Notes: a model not told the origin generated them from the sequence alone. 64,000 nt of DNA from Weissella koreensis KCTC 3621 (GCF_000277645.1 NZ_AKGG01000016.1:124001-188000); one strand, 5' to 3'; positions 1 through 10,628 are shown, counted from the stretch's first letter. Numbers and translations: made by a program.

Positions 1-210
1 ACGTAAGTCACCTTCCACCTTGATTCCATCCGCGATTGCGCGAATTGAATCTTCTTGGTCGGGTGTCAAGTCACGAACACGTACGTCTTCAGAAACTCCA
101 GCTTCTGCCAAAATCTTTTGAGCAGTAGTGTTACCGATTCCGTATACATATGTCAATGCGATCACGATACGCTTATCGCGAGGCAAATCTATTCCTGCAA
201 TACGAGCCAT
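1..210 (-). CDS. rpsM: 30S ribosomal protein S13 (partial, N-terminal part)
   Basis: S13 sits in the head of the 30S subunit and contacts 5S/L5 across the subunit bridge. Only the first ~70 codons are here; the gene runs off the left edge. The ATG at 208-210 is preceded by an excellent GGAGGT ribosome-binding site. The product begins [10 protein letters not shown] and continues with the helix-rich S13 start. It follows rpmJ by 46 bp in the order infA-rpmJ-rpsM that is usual in low-GC Gram-positives. Confidence 0.95.
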   Translation of the reverse strand, partial: MARIAGIDLPRDKRIVIALTYVYGIGNTTAQKILAEAGVSEDVRVRDLTPDQEDSIRAIADGIKVEGDLR

Positions 211-256
211 TACTTTTACCTCCTATAGTTTTAATTGATTATCAAAGCTTAATAAA

Positions 257-373
257 TTAAGCACCTTGACGTTGTTTGTGCTTGGGATTTGTGCAAATCA
301 CCATCACACGTCCGTTACGGCGGATAACTTTACAGTTATCACACATAGGCTTTACTGATGGACGAACCTTCAT
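257..373 (-). CDS. rpmJ: 50S ribosomal protein L36
   Basis: A 38-residue zinc-ribbon protein of the large subunit. The translation starts [19 protein letters not shown] and ends in HKQRQGA. It has the C-x2-C...C-x4-H zinc pattern (Cys11, Cys14, Cys27, His32), so this is the zinc-binding form. The ATG at 371-373 has an AGGT-type RBS. It lies between infA (33-bp gap) and rpsM (46-bp gap). The length is normal for the family. Confidence 0.95.
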   Translation of the reverse strand: MKVRPSVKPMCDNCKVIRRNGRVMVICTNPKHKQRQGA

Positions 374-406
374 TGTATTTACCTCCAAAATAATTTTACG
401 ACTTGC

Positions 407-622
407 TTACTTAAAATGGAAAGTAATCCGTCCCTTAGTCAAATCATATGGCGACATCTCAACTTTAACATGATCTCCTGGAAGGATTCGAATAAAGTTC
501 TTTCGAATCTTACCTGAGACATGCGCAAGGATTTCGGCGCCGTTCTCTAATTCAACGGTAAACATGGCATTTGGTAAAGTATCCTTTACCACACCAGAAA
601 TTTCAATAACATCGTTGGCCAC
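407..622 (-). CDS. infA: Translation initiation factor IF-1
   Basis: A 71-aa single OB-fold protein that binds the 30S A site during initiation. It begins [12 protein letters not shown] and ends GRITFHFK, typical of Firmicute IF-1. The start codon is GTG (620-622), eight bases from a GGAGG RBS; no in-frame ATG lies between them. It follows adk by 83 bp, with map (methionine aminopeptidase, often between adk and infA) absent. Confidence 0.96.
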   Translation of the reverse strand: MANDVIEISGVVKDTLPNAMFTVELENGAEILAHVSGKIRKNFIRILPGDHVKVEMSPYDLTKGRITFHFK

Positions 623-705
623 GTTTAATGCCTCCTTCGTTGTCAGAATGAAGAACGTAACATCTAATTATACCACTTCAACCAAAATTTGATTGACCTG
701 AACAA

Positions 706-1275
706 TTAGGCGTCCTTCAAATTATCAAGCAACTCTTTTACGTCAGCAAAAATCATTTCGAGTTCACGCGCACCATCAATCTTGTGCAAAACGCCTTGTT
801 CTGCATAATAATTGGCAATTGGTGCTGTTAATTCTCCATTAACCGCCAAACGATTTTTAATCACTTCAGGAGTGTCATCTGCGCGACCGCGTGCCATCAT
901 CCGATCAACTAAGACTGCTTCATCAGCAGTAAAGTATAATACGGCATCTAACTTGCGACCTTGCTTAGATAACATTTCGTCTAAAGCAGTTGCTTGGTCT
1001 AAGTTCCGAGGAAATCCATCTAAGATGAATCCCCCTTTGGTATCGTCTTCAGATAAACGTTCTTCAACGATTCCATTTGTAACTTCATCGGGAACTAAAT
1101 TACCAGCGTCCATAAATGACTTGGCTTTTAATCCCAACTCAGTTTCATTTGCCATTGCAGCGCGGAACATATCGCCCGTACTAATGTGTGGCAAACGATA
1201 AGTCTCCACGATCATCTCAGCTTGAGTCCCTTTACCAACACCTGGTAGGCCCAACAACATGATATTTAAACTCAT
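706..1275 (-). CDS. adk: Adenylate kinase (short form, no LID insertion)
   Basis: Converts ATP + AMP to two ADP. The P-loop GLPGVGKGT is at residues 9-17, and the AMP-binding STGDMFRA and DGFPRN motifs are present. At 189 aa it is ~25-30 residues shorter than the usual bacterial long form. The LID region that normally carries a zinc-binding or equivalent insertion is cut to ARGRADDTPE near residues 128-137. Its start overlaps the secY stop as TAATG, so the two are translationally coupled. I know short forms from related lactic acid bacteria; the family call is secure. Confidence 0.96.
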   Translation of the reverse strand: MSLNIMLLGLPGVGKGTQAEMIVETYRLPHISTGDMFRAAMANETELGLKAKSFMDAGNLVPDEVTNGIVEERLSEDDTKGGFILDGFPRNLDQATALDEMLSKQGRKLDAVLYFTADEAVLVDRMMARGRADDTPEVIKNRLAVNGELTAPIANYYAEQGVLHKIDGARELEMIFADVKELLDNLKDA

Positions 1276-2579
1276 TATGATTTAACTCCTTCGTGAATAA
1301 AACCGACATATGCTTTCTTCATCATCAAGCCTTCGAGTTGACGAATCAAATCGATAGCAACTCCAATGACGATTAATAATGATGTTCCAGACATACCTAG
1401 GTTACTATCTAAGCCAAACAAATGTGTAGCTAAGATAGGTGCCAATGCAATCGCCCCTAAGAAGATTGAGCCAACTGATGACAAACGCATCAAGAGACCC
1501 GACATCCACTTCTCAGTATCGTGACCAGGACGAACTCCAACAATATAACTAGCTTGTTTTTGTAAATTCTCTGCAACTTTTTCAGGATTAACCTGAACAA
1601 ATGCATAAAAGAAAGTAAACAGAACAATTAGTAATGTATAAAGAAGTCCACCTTGCAAGGTTTGCATTGAAAACCACGTTGTCGCAGTAGTATACCAACC
1701 TTGTCCACCAAACTTACCTGCAAATGCTTGCAAAATTGTTTGTGGAGTAACAAGTAGTGATGAAGCGAAAATAACTGGAATAACTCCAGCAACGTTCACC
1801 TTCAAGGGTAAATACGACGAACTACCAGATCCAACTGATCGACGCGTATATTGCATTGGAATTTTACGAATAGCCTGATTGAACCAGGTAACAAATGAAA
1901 TTGCAATAATCAATAGCAACAATAGTCCGACAAATAATGACAAACCTTGTGCTTTATTTGAATTTTGCAAAATATTTTCTTTGATTAGTTGGTATATTCC
2001 AGCTGGCACTCGCGCGATAATTCCCGCGAAAATCAACATTGAAACACCCTGTCCCAAACCATATTGAGTAATCATTTCACCTAGCCAAACAGCAAACATT
2101 GTTCCAATAGTCAAAATCATCCCAATCATCAGATAAGTTCTAATATCGGGCGTTTTAACCAATTGAACTTGGCTAAGTTGATTAAAACCAGCCGTTATTC
2201 CAATTGATTGTGCAAAAGCCAGGATAATAGTCAAATACCGTGTGACTTGGTTTAAATGACGACGACCAACTTCACCTTGTTTTGACCATTCGACAAACCG
2301 AGGCACAATGTCCATTTGTAACAATTGAACCACAATTTGAGCAGTGACATAAGGCGAAACACCCATTGCAAACAATGAATAATTCGTCAAACCACCACCA
2401 CTAAACATATTTAAAATGCTTCCGAGCCCAGAATTAGCAACCTCAGTCAGTGCTTTAGGGTTAATACCCGGTACAGTAATGTACGCACCAATCCGGTAAA
2501 CAATCAAAATTCCTAGAGTGAAGAACAACTTTTTACGGATGTCCTTTTCTTTTAGTGAATTGAGCACGGTTTGTAGCAT
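1275..2579 (-). CDS. secY: Protein translocase subunit SecY
   Basis: Channel-forming subunit of the Sec translocon, 434 aa with ten predicted membrane segments. The first starts around residue 19 and the last ends near 420. The plug and lateral-gate region follows the first segment (GLTNYSLFAMGVSPYVTA). It overlaps rplO upstream and adk downstream by one base each (TAATG), a strong sign of coupled translation in the spc part of the operon. Confidence 0.97.
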   Translation of the reverse strand: MLQTVLNSLKEKDIRKKLFFTLGILIVYRIGAYITVPGINPKALTEVANSGLGSILNMFSGGGLTNYSLFAMGVSPYVTAQIVVQLLQMDIVPRFVEWSKQGEVGRRHLNQVTRYLTIILAFAQSIGITAGFNQLSQVQLVKTPDIRTYLMIGMILTIGTMFAVWLGEMITQYGLGQGVSMLIFAGIIARVPAGIYQLIKENILQNSNKAQGLSLFVGLLLLLIIAISFVTWFNQAIRKIPMQYTRRSVGSGSSSYLPLKVNVAGVIPVIFASSLLVTPQTILQAFAGKFGGQGWYTTATTWFSMQTLQGGLLYTLLIVLFTFFYAFVQVNPEKVAENLQKQASYIVGVRPGHDTEKWMSGLLMRLSSVGSIFLGAIALAPILATHLFGLDSNLGMSGTSLLIVIGVAIDLIRQLEGLMMKKAYVGFIHEGVKS

Positions 2580-3013
2580 TAGATCACCTCAGTTTTACCA
2601 CCAGCTGCTTCGATTGCAGTTAATGCTGATGCTGAGAACTTGTTAGCCTTAACAGTCAAAGCTTTATCAAGTTGACCATTAGCCAAAATCTTGATTCCAG
2701 CCATTTCGTTTTTAACGATTCCTGATTCAACCAACAATGCTGGTGAAATTTCAGTTCCGTTTTCAAACTTATTAAGTTGGTCCAAATTAACAACAGCAAA
2801 TTCTTTACGATTGATATTTGTAAATCCACGTTTTGGAATACGACGGAACAAAGGCATTTGACCACCTTCGAATCCTAGACGTACCTTACTACGTGCCTTT
2901 TGACCTTTTTGACCACGTCCTGCAGTCTTACCATTACCTGAAGACTCACCACGTCCAACACGATTGCGGACTTTGCGAGAACCTTCGGCAATTTCAAGCT
3001 CATTAAGCTTCAT
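2579..3013 (-). CDS. rplO: 50S ribosomal protein L15
   Basis: A 144-aa 23S rRNA-binding protein with the glycine/arginine-rich N-terminal extension ([19 protein letters not shown]) that threads into rRNA. The C-terminal globular part ends [10 protein letters not shown]. The ATG has a GGAGGAAAAACC leader. It lies 31 bp after rpmD and overlaps secY by one base. Confidence 0.97.
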   Translation of the reverse strand: MKLNELEIAEGSRKVRNRVGRGESSGNGKTAGRGQKGQKARSKVRLGFEGGQMPLFRRIPKRGFTNINRKEFAVVNLDQLNKFENGTEISPALLVESGIVKNEMAGIKILANGQLDKALTVKANKFSASALTAIEAAGGKTEVI

Positions 3014-3044
3014 TAGGTTTTTCCTCCTTCAGAGCAATTTGTAC

Positions 3045-3230
3045 TTACTTAACTACTTCAACAGTAACTAAGTGAGCAATCTTGAATACAGCGCCACGCG
3101 TTTGTACATTGTCAGGCAATACAACTGATGAAGAAACCTTGTTTAATCCAAGGGCCTTAACAATTGCACGTTGCTTTGGCAAACGGTGGGCAGCACTCTT
3201 AACAAGAGTTACTTTAACTTGTTCAGCCAT
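3045..3230 (-). CDS. rpmD: 50S ribosomal protein L30
   Basis: A 61-aa small ferredoxin-fold large-subunit protein. It contains the family signature [15 protein letters not shown] near the N-terminus and VRGAV-like sequence ([12 protein letters not shown]) in the second half. It sits between rpsE (11 bp) and rplO (31 bp), its usual place. The length is typical. Confidence 0.95.
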   Translation of the reverse strand: MAEQVKVTLVKSAAHRLPKQRAIVKALGLNKVSSSVVLPDNVQTRGAVFKIAHLVTVEVVK

Positions 3231-3241
3231 TATCTGCCTCC

Positions 3242-3745
3242 TTATTCTGCCAAGTGCTCTAATGAGACCTGACGCAAATCTGCGACTTCTTCAGCATTCT
3301 TTAATTCTGAAATTGCTTCAAAAGTAGCACGTACAACGTTGATTGGAGTTGCTGATCCCAATGACTTTGCAGTCACGTCAGCAATTCCAGCCAATTCCAA
3401 AACGGCACGAGCAGCACCACCGGCGGCTACTCCAGATCCTTCAGCGGCTGGCTTAACTAACACGCGACCACCACCGAAGACACCCAATGCAGAGTGAGGA
3501 AGAGTTGTACCAACAGTTGGTACGGCAACGATGTTACGATTGGCAGCTTCAACAGCCTTACGGATAGCTTCAGGAACTTCCTGAGCTTTACCAGTTCCAA
3601 ATCCAACGTGACCGTTACGATCACCAATAACAACCAAAGCGGCGAAACGCAAACGACGACCACCCTTAACAACCTTAGTAACACGGTTGATAGCTACGAC
3701 GTTTTCTTCTAACTCACCAAGAGTCTTTGGATCGATATATGCCAT
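3242..3745 (-). CDS. rpsE: 30S ribosomal protein S5
   Basis: A 167-aa protein of the 30S decoding region involved in accuracy and mRNA unwinding. It shows the S5 double-stranded-RNA-binding-like N-terminal domain ([20 protein letters not shown]) followed by the [16 protein letters not shown] segment of the C-terminal domain. The ATG at 3743-3745 has a GGAGG RBS. It is 18 bp after rplR. Confidence 0.97.
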   Translation of the reverse strand: MAYIDPKTLGELEENVVAINRVTKVVKGGRRLRFAALVVIGDRNGHVGFGTGKAQEVPEAIRKAVEAANRNIVAVPTVGTTLPHSALGVFGGGRVLVKPAAEGSGVAAGGAARAVLELAGIADVTAKSLGSATPINVVRATFEAISELKNAEEVADLRQVSLEHLAE

Positions 3746-3763
3746 GATTATTTCCTCCTTCCC

Positions 3764-4120
3764 TTAGAACTTCAAACCAGCTTCACGAGCTGATTCAGCT
3801 AATGCACGAACTCGACCATGATACAAGTATCCACCACGATCAAAGATAACATCTTCAATTCCAGCAGCCTTGGCACGGTCAGCGATTAATGCACCAACTT
3901 TTGTAGCTTGTTCAGTCTTTGGTGCATCCGCAATGTTTGCATCCAAAGTTGAGGCACTAGCAAGCGTCACACCCGCTACGTCATCAATTAATTGAGCGTA
4001 GATGTTTTTGTTAGAACGGAAAACGTTCAAGCGTGGGCGCTCTGCAGTACCAGAAATCTTTCCACGAACGCGAGTGTGTCGGTGTTGACGCACTTTATTC
4101 TTGTCTGACTTCGTAATCAT
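3764..4120 (-). CDS. rplR: 50S ribosomal protein L18
   Basis: A 118-aa 5S rRNA-binding protein. I placed the start at the ATG at 4118-4120, giving [15 protein letters not shown]. It has a GAGGT RBS and matches family length, whereas the longer reading back to 4189 has no RBS and a non-homologous extension. [16 protein letters not shown] and [12 protein letters not shown] are classic L18 motifs. The 90-bp gap to rplF is one of the longest in this operon. Confidence 0.95.
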   Translation of the reverse strand: MITKSDKNKVRQHRHTRVRGKISGTAERPRLNVFRSNKNIYAQLIDDVAGVTLASASTLDANIADAPKTEQATKVGALIADRAKAAGIEDVIFDRGGYLYHGRVRALAESAREAGLKF

Positions 4121-4210
4121 GTTCGTAACCTCTTTTATTCTTGTTTGAAAGATATACGTGATAAGTAATAATTGAGACGTTGCGCTCAATTTTAAGCAAT
4201 TAGCTTAAGT

Positions 4211-4747
4211 TTACTTACCAGTCTTACCTTCCTTACGTGCAACGTATTCATTTTCGTAACGAATTCCCTTACCCTTATAAGGTTCAGGAGAACGTACGGC
4301 ACGGATCTCAGCGGCGAAATCTCCAACCTTTTGCTTTGAAATACCTGAAATTACAACAGTAACTGAATCAGGAACTTCCACCGTCATTTCGGTGCGGTCT
4401 TCAAATTCAACTGGGTGTGAGTAACCAACGTTCAACACAAGCTTGTTTCCTTGCTTGGCTGCACGGTAACCAACACCGACAAGCTTCAAAGTCTTTTTGA
4501 AGCCTTCTGAGACACCCTCAACCATGTTGGCGACGTTCGCACGAGTAGTTCCGTGCAAAGCCTTGATCTTACCATCATCTGATGAACGAGTGAAATTCAC
4601 ATCGTTTCCTTCGATAGTAAAAGCAATTTCTGAAGAAACTTCGCGTGATAACTCACCCTTTGGTCCCTTAACAGTAACAACATTACCTTCGCGTGACAAT
4701 TCAACGCCAGTAGGCAAAGTCAAAGTCTTATAACCAATACGACTCAT
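4211..4747 (-). CDS. rplF: 50S ribosomal protein L6
   Basis: A 178-aa protein with two repeated L6 domains, located near the factor-binding site. It begins [16 protein letters not shown]. The second domain carries the family signature [16 protein letters not shown] near the C-terminus. It is 31 bp after rpsH, with an AGGAGG-type RBS. Confidence 0.97.
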   Translation of the reverse strand: MSRIGYKTLTLPTGVELSREGNVVTVKGPKGELSREVSSEIAFTIEGNDVNFTRSSDDGKIKALHGTTRANVANMVEGVSEGFKKTLKLVGVGYRAAKQGNKLVLNVGYSHPVEFEDRTEMTVEVPDSVTVVISGISKQKVGDFAAEIRAVRSPEPYKGKGIRYENEYVARKEGKTGK

Positions 4748-4778
4748 TGTGGGATACCTCCTTTATTAGATTTTTTTA

Positions 4779-5177
4779 TTACCAAACGTATGCCAATACC
4801 TCGCCACCAATGTTCTTGGCGCGAGCTTCCTTATCGGTGATAACACCTTCAGAAGTTGAGATGATAGCAATTCCTAAACCATTCAAAACCTTTGGTAATG
4901 AATCGGCCTTAACGTATGAACGCAATCCAGGCTTTGAAATACGCTTCAAACCTGAAATAACGCGTTGCTTATCAGCACCATACTTAAGGAACACACGGAT
5001 TACACCTTGCTTATCATCATCAATGTATTCAACATCACGGACAAAGCCTTCGTTCTTCAAGATCTCAGCGATGTCTTTTTTGATCTTAGATGCAGGAACT
5101 TCAACTGAATCGTGACGAACCATGTTGGCGTTACGAATGCGAGTCAAGAAATCTGCAATTGGGTCAGTCATTGACAT
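4779..5177 (-). CDS. rpsH: 30S ribosomal protein S8
   Basis: A 132-aa primary 16S rRNA-binding protein. It starts [17 protein letters not shown] and ends with the conserved [19 protein letters not shown] region. The ATG at 5175-5177 has GGAGG nine bases upstream. It directly follows rplE (49-bp gap). In many relatives rpsN lies between these two genes, but no S14 reading frame fits here. Confidence 0.97.
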   Translation of the reverse strand: MSMTDPIADFLTRIRNANMVRHDSVEVPASKIKKDIAEILKNEGFVRDVEYIDDDKQGVIRVFLKYGADKQRVISGLKRISKPGLRSYVKADSLPKVLNGLGIAIISTSEGVITDKEARAKNIGGEVLAYVW

Positions 5178-5226
5178 TGATGTTGCCTCCTATAAATTTT
5201 TCACTGATTTAACAGCTTATTCTTAA

Positions 5227-5769
5227 TTATTTAGTGAAAGGCATACCCAATTGAGTAAGCATCTCACGTGACTCTTCATCAGAGTTAGCAGTAGTTACGA
5301 TTACAATATCCAAACCACGTACGCGGTTAACTGCATCGTAATCAATTTCAGGGAAAATAAGTTGCTCACGGATTCCCAAAGTGTAGTTTCCTCGACCATC
5401 AAAGGCCTTTGGTGAAACTCCACGGAAGTCACGAACACGTGGCAAAGAAATGTTGATCAACTTATCTAAGAAGTCATACATTCGTTCTCCACGCAACGTA
5501 ACCTTAGTTCCGATTGCCATTCCCTCACGCAAACGGAAGCCAGCGATTGACTTCTTTGCACGAGTAACGACTGGCTTTTGACCAGCAATTAGTTCTAATT
5601 CTGCAACAGCTTCATCCAAGTTCTTTGAGTTAGATACAGCATCACCAACCCCCATATTCAAAACAATCTTTTCGATTTTTGGAGTTTGCATAATTGAGCT
5701 GTAGTTAAACTTTTCGATCAATGAAGGTTGAACTTCATTAACATACTTTTCTTTCAAGCGATTTGCCAT
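5227..5769 (-). CDS. rplE: 50S ribosomal protein L5
   Basis: A 180-aa 5S rRNA-binding protein of the central protuberance. Family motifs are [11 protein letters not shown] near residue 34, ITGQ-like [19 protein letters not shown], and the C-terminal [17 protein letters not shown]. The start is ATG. It lies 27 bp after rplX and is followed by rpsH. Confidence 0.97.
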   Translation of the reverse strand: MANRLKEKYVNEVQPSLIEKFNYSSIMQTPKIEKIVLNMGVGDAVSNSKNLDEAVAELELIAGQKPVVTRAKKSIAGFRLREGMAIGTKVTLRGERMYDFLDKLINISLPRVRDFRGVSPKAFDGRGNYTLGIREQLIFPEIDYDAVNRVRGLDIVIVTTANSDEESREMLTQLGMPFTK

Positions 5770-5796
5770 GATAATGATTTCCTCCTTTCACCTAAA

Positions 5797-6102
5797 TTAT
5801 AAAGCCGTTCCAGACTTCTTTGATACGCGTACCTTCTTACCATCTTCAATCTTGATACCAAAACGAGCTGGTTCATTAGTTGAAGGGTCAAGCAATTGTA
5901 CGTTTGATACGTGGATTGGAGCTTCTTGCTCGATAATTCCACCTTGTGGGTATTGGTTACTTGGCTTTTGGTGCTTCTTCATCATGTTAACACCTTCAAC
6001 CAAGACGCGGTCTGAAGCAGCAATAATCTTAACGACTACGCCCTCTTTACCTTTGTCCTTACCGGCGATAACCTTAACCTTGTCACCTGTCTTTACAAAC
6101 AT
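5797..6102 (-). CDS. rplX: 50S ribosomal protein L24
   Basis: A 101-aa assembly-initiating large-subunit protein. It has an N-terminal KOW motif ([20 protein letters not shown]) and the family signature [17 protein letters not shown] with a GGAGG RBS. It lies 35 bp after rplN and 27 bp before rplE. Confidence 0.96.
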   Translation of the reverse strand: MFVKTGDKVKVIAGKDKGKEGVVVKIIAASDRVLVEGVNMMKKHQKPSNQYPQGGIIEQEAPIHVSNVQLLDPSTNEPARFGIKIEDGKKVRVSKKSGTAL

Positions 6103-6137
6103 GCTAGGCTTCCTCCTTGATTTATTGATGGCGCTAA

Positions 6138-6506
6138 TTACAATACTTCAGGTGCCAATGACACAATACGCATGTAATCGTTGTCACGTAATTCACGTGC
6201 AACAGGGCCGAAGATACGAGTTCCAACAGGACTCTTATCATCCTTAACGATAACTGCAGCGTTCTCATCAAACTTGATGTATGAACCATCTGCACGGTGT
6301 GATGATGAAACAGTACGAACGATAACTGCCTTAACAACATCACCCTTCTTTACAGTTCCACCAGGAATTGCTTGCTTTACGGTTGCAACGATCATGTCAC
6401 CGATTCCGGCGAACTTACGACCAGATCCACCCAAAACCTTAATAGTTAAGATTTCGCGTGCTCCAGAATTATCAGCAACATTCAAACGACTTTCTTGTTG
6501 AATCAC
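6138..6506 (-). CDS. rplN: 50S ribosomal protein L14
   Basis: A 122-aa protein at the subunit interface. It begins [18 protein letters not shown] and contains the conserved beta-barrel core with [13 protein letters not shown] near the C-terminus. Full family length, ATG with a GGAGG RBS, 46 bp after rpsQ. Confidence 0.97.
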   Translation of the reverse strand: MIQQESRLNVADNSGAREILTIKVLGGSGRKFAGIGDMIVATVKQAIPGGTVKKGDVVKAVIVRTVSSSHRADGSYIKFDENAAVIVKDDKSPVGTRIFGPVARELRDNDYMRIVSLAPEVL

Positions 6507-6552
6507 GATTTTGTCCTCCTTCCGTTATTGGTAAAATTCGAGATTAAAACGA

Positions 6553-6819
6553 TTAGATAATAACAGCCTTCTCGACGATTTCTACCAAACGGAAGCGCTT
6601 TGTAGCTGAAGTTGGACGTGTCTCCATGATACGTACCATATCTCCTGCTTTAGCTTCGTTGTTTTCATCGTGAGCCTTAAACTTCTTCGTGTACTTAACA
6701 CGTTTTCCATAAACTGGGTGGTTCTTATAAGTTTCAATGGCAACAGAAATTGTCTTATCCATCTTATCTGAAACCACGCGGCCTGTGTAAACCTTACGTG
6801 CATTACGAGCTTCAGTCAT
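6553..6819 (-). CDS. rpsQ: 30S ribosomal protein S17
   Basis: An 88-aa OB-fold primary 16S rRNA-binding protein. Recognised by [17 protein letters not shown], the [19 protein letters not shown] segment and the [11 protein letters not shown] motif. It follows rpmC by 18 bp. Confidence 0.97.
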   Translation of the reverse strand: MTEARNARKVYTGRVVSDKMDKTISVAIETYKNHPVYGKRVKYTKKFKAHDENNEAKAGDMVRIMETRPTSATKRFRLVEIVEKAVII

Positions 6820-6837
6820 CTCGGTCTCCTCTCTTTA

Positions 6838-7044
6838 CTACTTGTTCAATTCTTGTTGACGAATCACAGTCTTAATACGAGCAATTTGCTTCCGTACTTC
6901 TGACAAACGAGCCGTGTTCTCAAGTTGACCAGTAGCTAGTTGGAAACGCAAGTTAAACAACTCTTCCTTGTAGCTCTTTTCCTTAGCCACTAATTCAGCT
7001 GTACTGAGGCCCTTGATTTCGTTTTTTAAATCTTTGGTCTTCAT
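6838..7044 (-). CDS. rpmC: 50S ribosomal protein L29
   Basis: A 68-aa two-helix protein by the peptide exit tunnel, a docking point for SRP and trigger factor. It starts [14 protein letters not shown] and has the signature [20 protein letters not shown]. Its start overlaps the rplP stop by one base (TAATG). Confidence 0.96.
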   Translation of the reverse strand: MKTKDLKNEIKGLSTAELVAKEKSYKEELFNLRFQLATGQLENTARLSEVRKQIARIKTVIRQQELNK

Positions 7045-7463
7045 TATTCACCCTCCACTTGGCGAGCTAAGATCTTAGTCTTAACTGGCAACTTGTTAGC
7101 GGCAAGGCGCAAAGCCTCACGGGCAACTTCTTCAGGAACACCGCCGACTTCAAACATTACCTTACCACGCTTGACTGGGGCAACCCAACCAACTGGGGCA
7201 CCCTTACCATTACCCATACGTACTCCAACACCTTTAGAAGTGTATGACAAGTGTGGGAAAATTTTAATCCAAACTTTACCACCACGCTTCATATAACGAG
7301 TAATGGCAACACGAGCAGCTTCGATTTGACGATTTGAAACCCAGTGAGACGTAGTTGCTTGCAATCCGAAATCACCGAAAGCAACTGCCTTACCACCTTT
7401 AGCTTCACCGCGCATGTGTCCACGATGTGGCTTACGGTACTTAACACGCTTTGGAACTAACAT
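7044..7463 (-). CDS. rplP: 50S ribosomal protein L16
   Basis: A 139-aa protein near the peptidyl transferase centre and A-site tRNA. It begins [20 protein letters not shown]. The [20 protein letters not shown] stretch in the second half is diagnostic. It starts 2 bp after rpsC and overlaps rpmC by one base. Confidence 0.97.
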   Translation of the reverse strand: MLVPKRVKYRKPHRGHMRGEAKGGKAVAFGDFGLQATTSHWVSNRQIEAARVAITRYMKRGGKVWIKIFPHLSYTSKGVGVRMGNGKGAPVGWVAPVKRGKVMFEVGGVPEEVAREALRLAANKLPVKTKILARQVEGE

Positions 7464-7465
7464 GA

Positions 7466-8131
7466 TTACTTAGCCTCCTTGCTCTTAGACTTTTTCTCAG
7501 GCAAGATATCACCACGGTAAATCCAAGTTTTGATACCTAGTTTACCGTAAGTTGTAGCTGCCTCATCCCAAGAGTAGTCAATATCTGCACGCAATGTGTG
7601 CAAAGGAACTGTACCCTCAGTATATTGCTCAACACGAGCAATATCTGCCCCGTTTAAACGTCCAGAAACTTGTGTTTTGATACCCTTGGCACCAGAACGC
7701 ATAGCTCGTTGAATAGCTCCACGCATTGAACGACGGAATGCCACACGGCGTTCCAAGTCTTGTGCAATTTGTGAACCTACCAAATGGGCGTCCAAATCAG
7801 GCTTCTTAATCTCAATGATGTTGATGTGAACACGTTCACCCTTAACCACTAAACGTGATAATTCGTTACGTAATGCATCAACTTCTGATCCACCCTTACC
7901 AATAACCATTCCAGGCTTAGCAGTGTGGATTGAGACGTTAACACGGTTAGCTGTACGCTCAATTTCAATACGTGAAACTGAGGCTTCAGCCAACTTAGTC
8001 TCGATATACTTACGCAACTTCATGTCTTCTAACAAAACATTAGCGTAGTCCTTCTTGTTTGCGTACCATTTAGCATCCCAATCGCGGATGATTCCGACAC
8101 GGAAACCAGTTGGGTTAATCTTTTGACCCAT
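7466..8131 (-). CDS. rpsC: 30S ribosomal protein S3
   Basis: A 221-aa protein at the mRNA entry tunnel. The N-terminal KH domain contains the [14 protein letters not shown] loop near residue 78, and the C-terminal domain has [17 protein letters not shown]. It begins [14 protein letters not shown]. Spacing is 13 bp from rplV and 2 bp to rplP. Confidence 0.97.
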   Translation of the reverse strand: MGQKINPTGFRVGIIRDWDAKWYANKKDYANVLLEDMKLRKYIETKLAEASVSRIEIERTANRVNVSIHTAKPGMVIGKGGSEVDALRNELSRLVVKGERVHINIIEIKKPDLDAHLVGSQIAQDLERRVAFRRSMRGAIQRAMRSGAKGIKTQVSGRLNGADIARVEQYTEGTVPLHTLRADIDYSWDEAATTYGKLGIKTWIYRGDILPEKKSKSKEAK

Positions 8132-8144
8132 GACTCAATCCTCC

Positions 8145-8492
8145 TTACTTTTCTGTTACCACAACAGTAATGTGGCTTGTGCGCTTATTGATTGGTGAAG
8201 CTGAACCCTTGGCACGGGGACGGAAACGCTTTAACGTTGGTCCTTCGTTAGCAAAGGCTTCTGCAACTACCAAATCTTCGCGATCTAGTGAGTAATTGTT
8301 TTCAGCATTAGCAACTGCTGAATTCAATACCTTATATACATCTTCTGATGAGTGGTTAGGCAAAAATTGCAAAATTGCAAATGCCTCAGCCACTCGCTTT
8401 CCACGAATCTGGTCAAGCACAAGGCGGACCTTACGTGGTGCGACACGAACGATTTTCGCTGTGGCACGTGCTGATGTGATTTCTTCAGCCAT
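8145..8492 (-). CDS. rplV: 50S ribosomal protein L22
   Basis: A 115-aa protein whose beta-hairpin lines the peptide exit tunnel. The core [20 protein letters not shown] and the C-terminal hairpin region [20 protein letters not shown] are clear. ATG with a GGAGG RBS, 17 bp after rpsS. Confidence 0.97.
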   Translation of the reverse strand: MAEEITSARATAKIVRVAPRKVRLVLDQIRGKRVAEAFAILQFLPNHSSEDVYKVLNSAVANAENNYSLDREDLVVAEAFANEGPTLKRFRPRAKGSASPINKRTSHITVVVTEK

Positions 8493-8509
8493 TGTATTGT
8501 CCTCCTTAA

Positions 8510-8791
8510 TTAGCTACGCTTCGTTTTCTTATCATCCGCTGCGTGTCCATGGAATGTACGCGTAGGGACAAATTCACCAAGCTTGTGTCCGACCATGTCT
8601 TCTTGTACCAAAACTGGTACGTGCTTACGACCATCGTAAACGGCAAATGTCAAACCGATGAAACTTGGAAAAATCGTTGAACGACGTGACCATGTCTTGA
8701 TGACAACTTGCTTTTCAGAAGCATTAGCTGCTTCAACCTTCTTTAACAAGTGTGCGTCAGCGAATGGTCCCTTCTTCAGGCTGCGACCCAT
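8510..8791 (-). CDS. rpsS: 30S ribosomal protein S19
   Basis: A 93-aa protein of the 30S head that contacts S13. It begins [16 protein letters not shown] and carries the family signature [20 protein letters not shown]. The 51-bp gap after rplB is longer than most in the operon. Confidence 0.97.
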   Translation of the reverse strand: MGRSLKKGPFADAHLLKKVEAANASEKQVVIKTWSRRSTIFPSFIGLTFAVYDGRKHVPVLVQEDMVGHKLGEFVPTRTFHGHAADDKKTKRS

Positions 8792-8842
8792 AATGAAGTC
8801 TCCTCTCGTATGCTTTTATTTTTATCTAATTGGAATATTAGA

Positions 8843-9676
8843 CTACTTGCTCTTACGACCACGAACGATAAACTTGCTTGAGCGCGCGTTAACGTCACGT
8901 GTCTTCTTACCAGCAGTCTTCTTACCCCATGGTGACATAGGAGATGGACGTCCAACGGGCGCTTTACCTTCTCCTCCTCCATGAGGGTGATCGTTAGGAT
9001 TCATAACAGAACCACGAACGTGTGGACGTTGACCCTTCCAACGACGACGACCAGCCTTACCCCAATTGATCAATGAGTGTTGTTCATTACCAACAACTCC
9101 AATTGTTGCACGGTTAACGGCAAGAATCATACGTACTTCACCAGATTGAAGACGAACAAGGACATACTTTCCTTCCTTACCCAACAATTGTGCAGATGCA
9201 CCAGCTGAACGAGCAAGTTGTCCACCCTTACCAGGCTTCAATTCGATGTTGTGGATTTGAGTTCCATCAGGAATGTTTTCCAATGGCAAAGCGTTTCCGA
9301 CTTTGATATCGGCATCAGAACCAGATTGAACTGTCATGCCAACTTCTAATCCCTTAGGCGCCAAGATGTATGATTTTGTACCATCAGTATATTGTAACAA
9401 AGCGATGTTTGCTGTACGGTTTGGATCGTATTCGATCGCAGTAACCTTTGCAGGAACTTCATCCTTAGTACGCTTAAAGTCGATGATACGATATTGACGC
9501 TTATGTCCACCACCACGGTGACGAACGGTCATGTGTCCGTAAGAATTACGGGCACCAGTGTTTGACTTTGATTCCAACAAGCTCTTTTCAGGCGTCGTTT
9601 TTGTGATCTCAGCAAAATCTGAGCTCGTCATGTTACGACGTCCGTTAGAGGTTGGCTTGTATTTCTTGATAGCCAC
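8843..9676 (-). CDS. rplB: 50S ribosomal protein L2
   Basis: A 277-aa core protein needed for subunit association and peptidyl transferase assembly. It shows the L2 beginning ([17 protein letters not shown]), the [18 protein letters not shown] segment, and the catalytic-site-proximal [19 protein letters not shown] loop near residue 225. It lies 17 bp after rplW. Confidence 0.97.
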   Translation of the reverse strand: MAIKKYKPTSNGRRNMTSSDFAEITKTTPEKSLLESKSNTGARNSYGHMTVRHRGGGHKRQYRIIDFKRTKDEVPAKVTAIEYDPNRTANIALLQYTDGTKSYILAPKGLEVGMTVQSGSDADIKVGNALPLENIPDGTQIHNIELKPGKGGQLARSAGASAQLLGKEGKYVLVRLQSGEVRMILAVNRATIGVVGNEQHSLINWGKAGRRRWKGQRPHVRGSVMNPNDHPHGGGEGKAPVGRPSPMSPWGKKTAGKKTRDVNARSSKFIVRGRKSK

Positions 9677-9693
9677 GCTGCTTTCCTCCTAAA

Positions 9694-9981
9694 TTATTTT
9701 TCGTTGAACAATTGAATGTCCTTAGAAGCAGCAGTCAATTTAACAATTGCCTTCTTACGCTTCTTAGTGTAACCAGCGAAACGTCCTTGACGCTTCAACT
9801 TACCACGTACATTTGCAGTATTGATGTTTTCGATTTTAACATCGAAAATTTCTTCAATAGCGCTCTTGATTTGTGGCTTAGTAGCACGAACATCAACTTC
9901 AAACGTGTAACGTTTTTCATCCAAAACGCTCATCGTTTGTTCAGTGATGATCGGGCGCAAAATGATATCGCGTGCGTCCAT
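9694..9981 (-). CDS. rplW: 50S ribosomal protein L23
   Basis: A 95-aa protein at the tunnel exit that docks trigger factor and SRP. It starts [15 protein letters not shown], followed by [20 protein letters not shown], both conserved. The start overlaps the rplD stop as TAATG. Confidence 0.96.
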   Translation of the reverse strand: MDARDIILRPIITEQTMSVLDEKRYTFEVDVRATKPQIKSAIEEIFDVKIENINTANVRGKLKRQGRFAGYTKKRKKAIVKLTAASKDIQLFNEK

Positions 9982-10604
9982 TATGCCAAAACCTCCTCAA
10001 CTTGTGACAAAGCTGATTGAACAACAACCAACTTATCGTTGTTGATAACGTCCAACACATTAACACCCTTAGCAGTCATAACCGTAATGTTTTCAAGATT
10101 ACGAGCAGCTAATGCGGCGTTAGTATTGTTGTCATCCAAAACAACTAATGTCTTTTCGTTAACGTTCAAGTTGTTCAAAACAGCCTTGAATTCCTTTGTC
10201 TTTGGTGCGTCAAATGACAAACCGTCAACGATTACCAATGATGAATCCAAAACCTTTTGTGACAACACTGACTTCAAAGCCAAACGATATGCCTTTTTAG
10301 GCATCTTGTAGGCATATGAGTGTGGAGTTGGTCCGAAGACAACACCTCCACCACGCCATTGTGGGCTACGGATTGACCCTTGACGGGCGCGTCCAGTTCC
10401 CTTTTGACGCCAAGGCTTACGACCACCACCACGAACAGCAGAGCGGTTCTTAACGGCGTGAGTCCCTTGACGCATTGATGCACGTTGCATCAAAACGGCA
10501 TCAGTGATGACGTTATTATTAGGCTCAATTCCAAAAATTGCGTCGTTTAACTCAACTTCTCCGGCATTTGAACCATCTTGCTTAAATAAAGCAACCTTAG
10601 TCAT
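9981..10604 (-). CDS. rplD: 50S ribosomal protein L4
   Basis: A 207-aa protein whose extended loop lines the exit tunnel. The loop is visible as [19 protein letters not shown] near residues 60-80. In proteobacteria L4 represses the S10 operon; whether it does so here is unknown. It lies 24 bp after rplC and overlaps rplW by one base. Confidence 0.97.
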   Translation of the reverse strand: MTKVALFKQDGSNAGEVELNDAIFGIEPNNNVITDAVLMQRASMRQGTHAVKNRSAVRGGGRKPWRQKGTGRARQGSIRSPQWRGGGVVFGPTPHSYAYKMPKKAYRLALKSVLSQKVLDSSLVIVDGLSFDAPKTKEFKAVLNNLNVNEKTLVVLDDNNTNAALAARNLENITVMTAKGVNVLDVINNDKLVVVQSALSQVEEVLA

Positions 10605-10628
10605 GTTTAAATCCTCCCTTCGTCCTTA

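Noticed and set aside
812..1201. Long plus-strand open frames opposite adk, atp and ribosomal genes
   Set aside because: They mirror highly expressed minus-strand genes, lack ribosome-binding sites and give low-complexity products.
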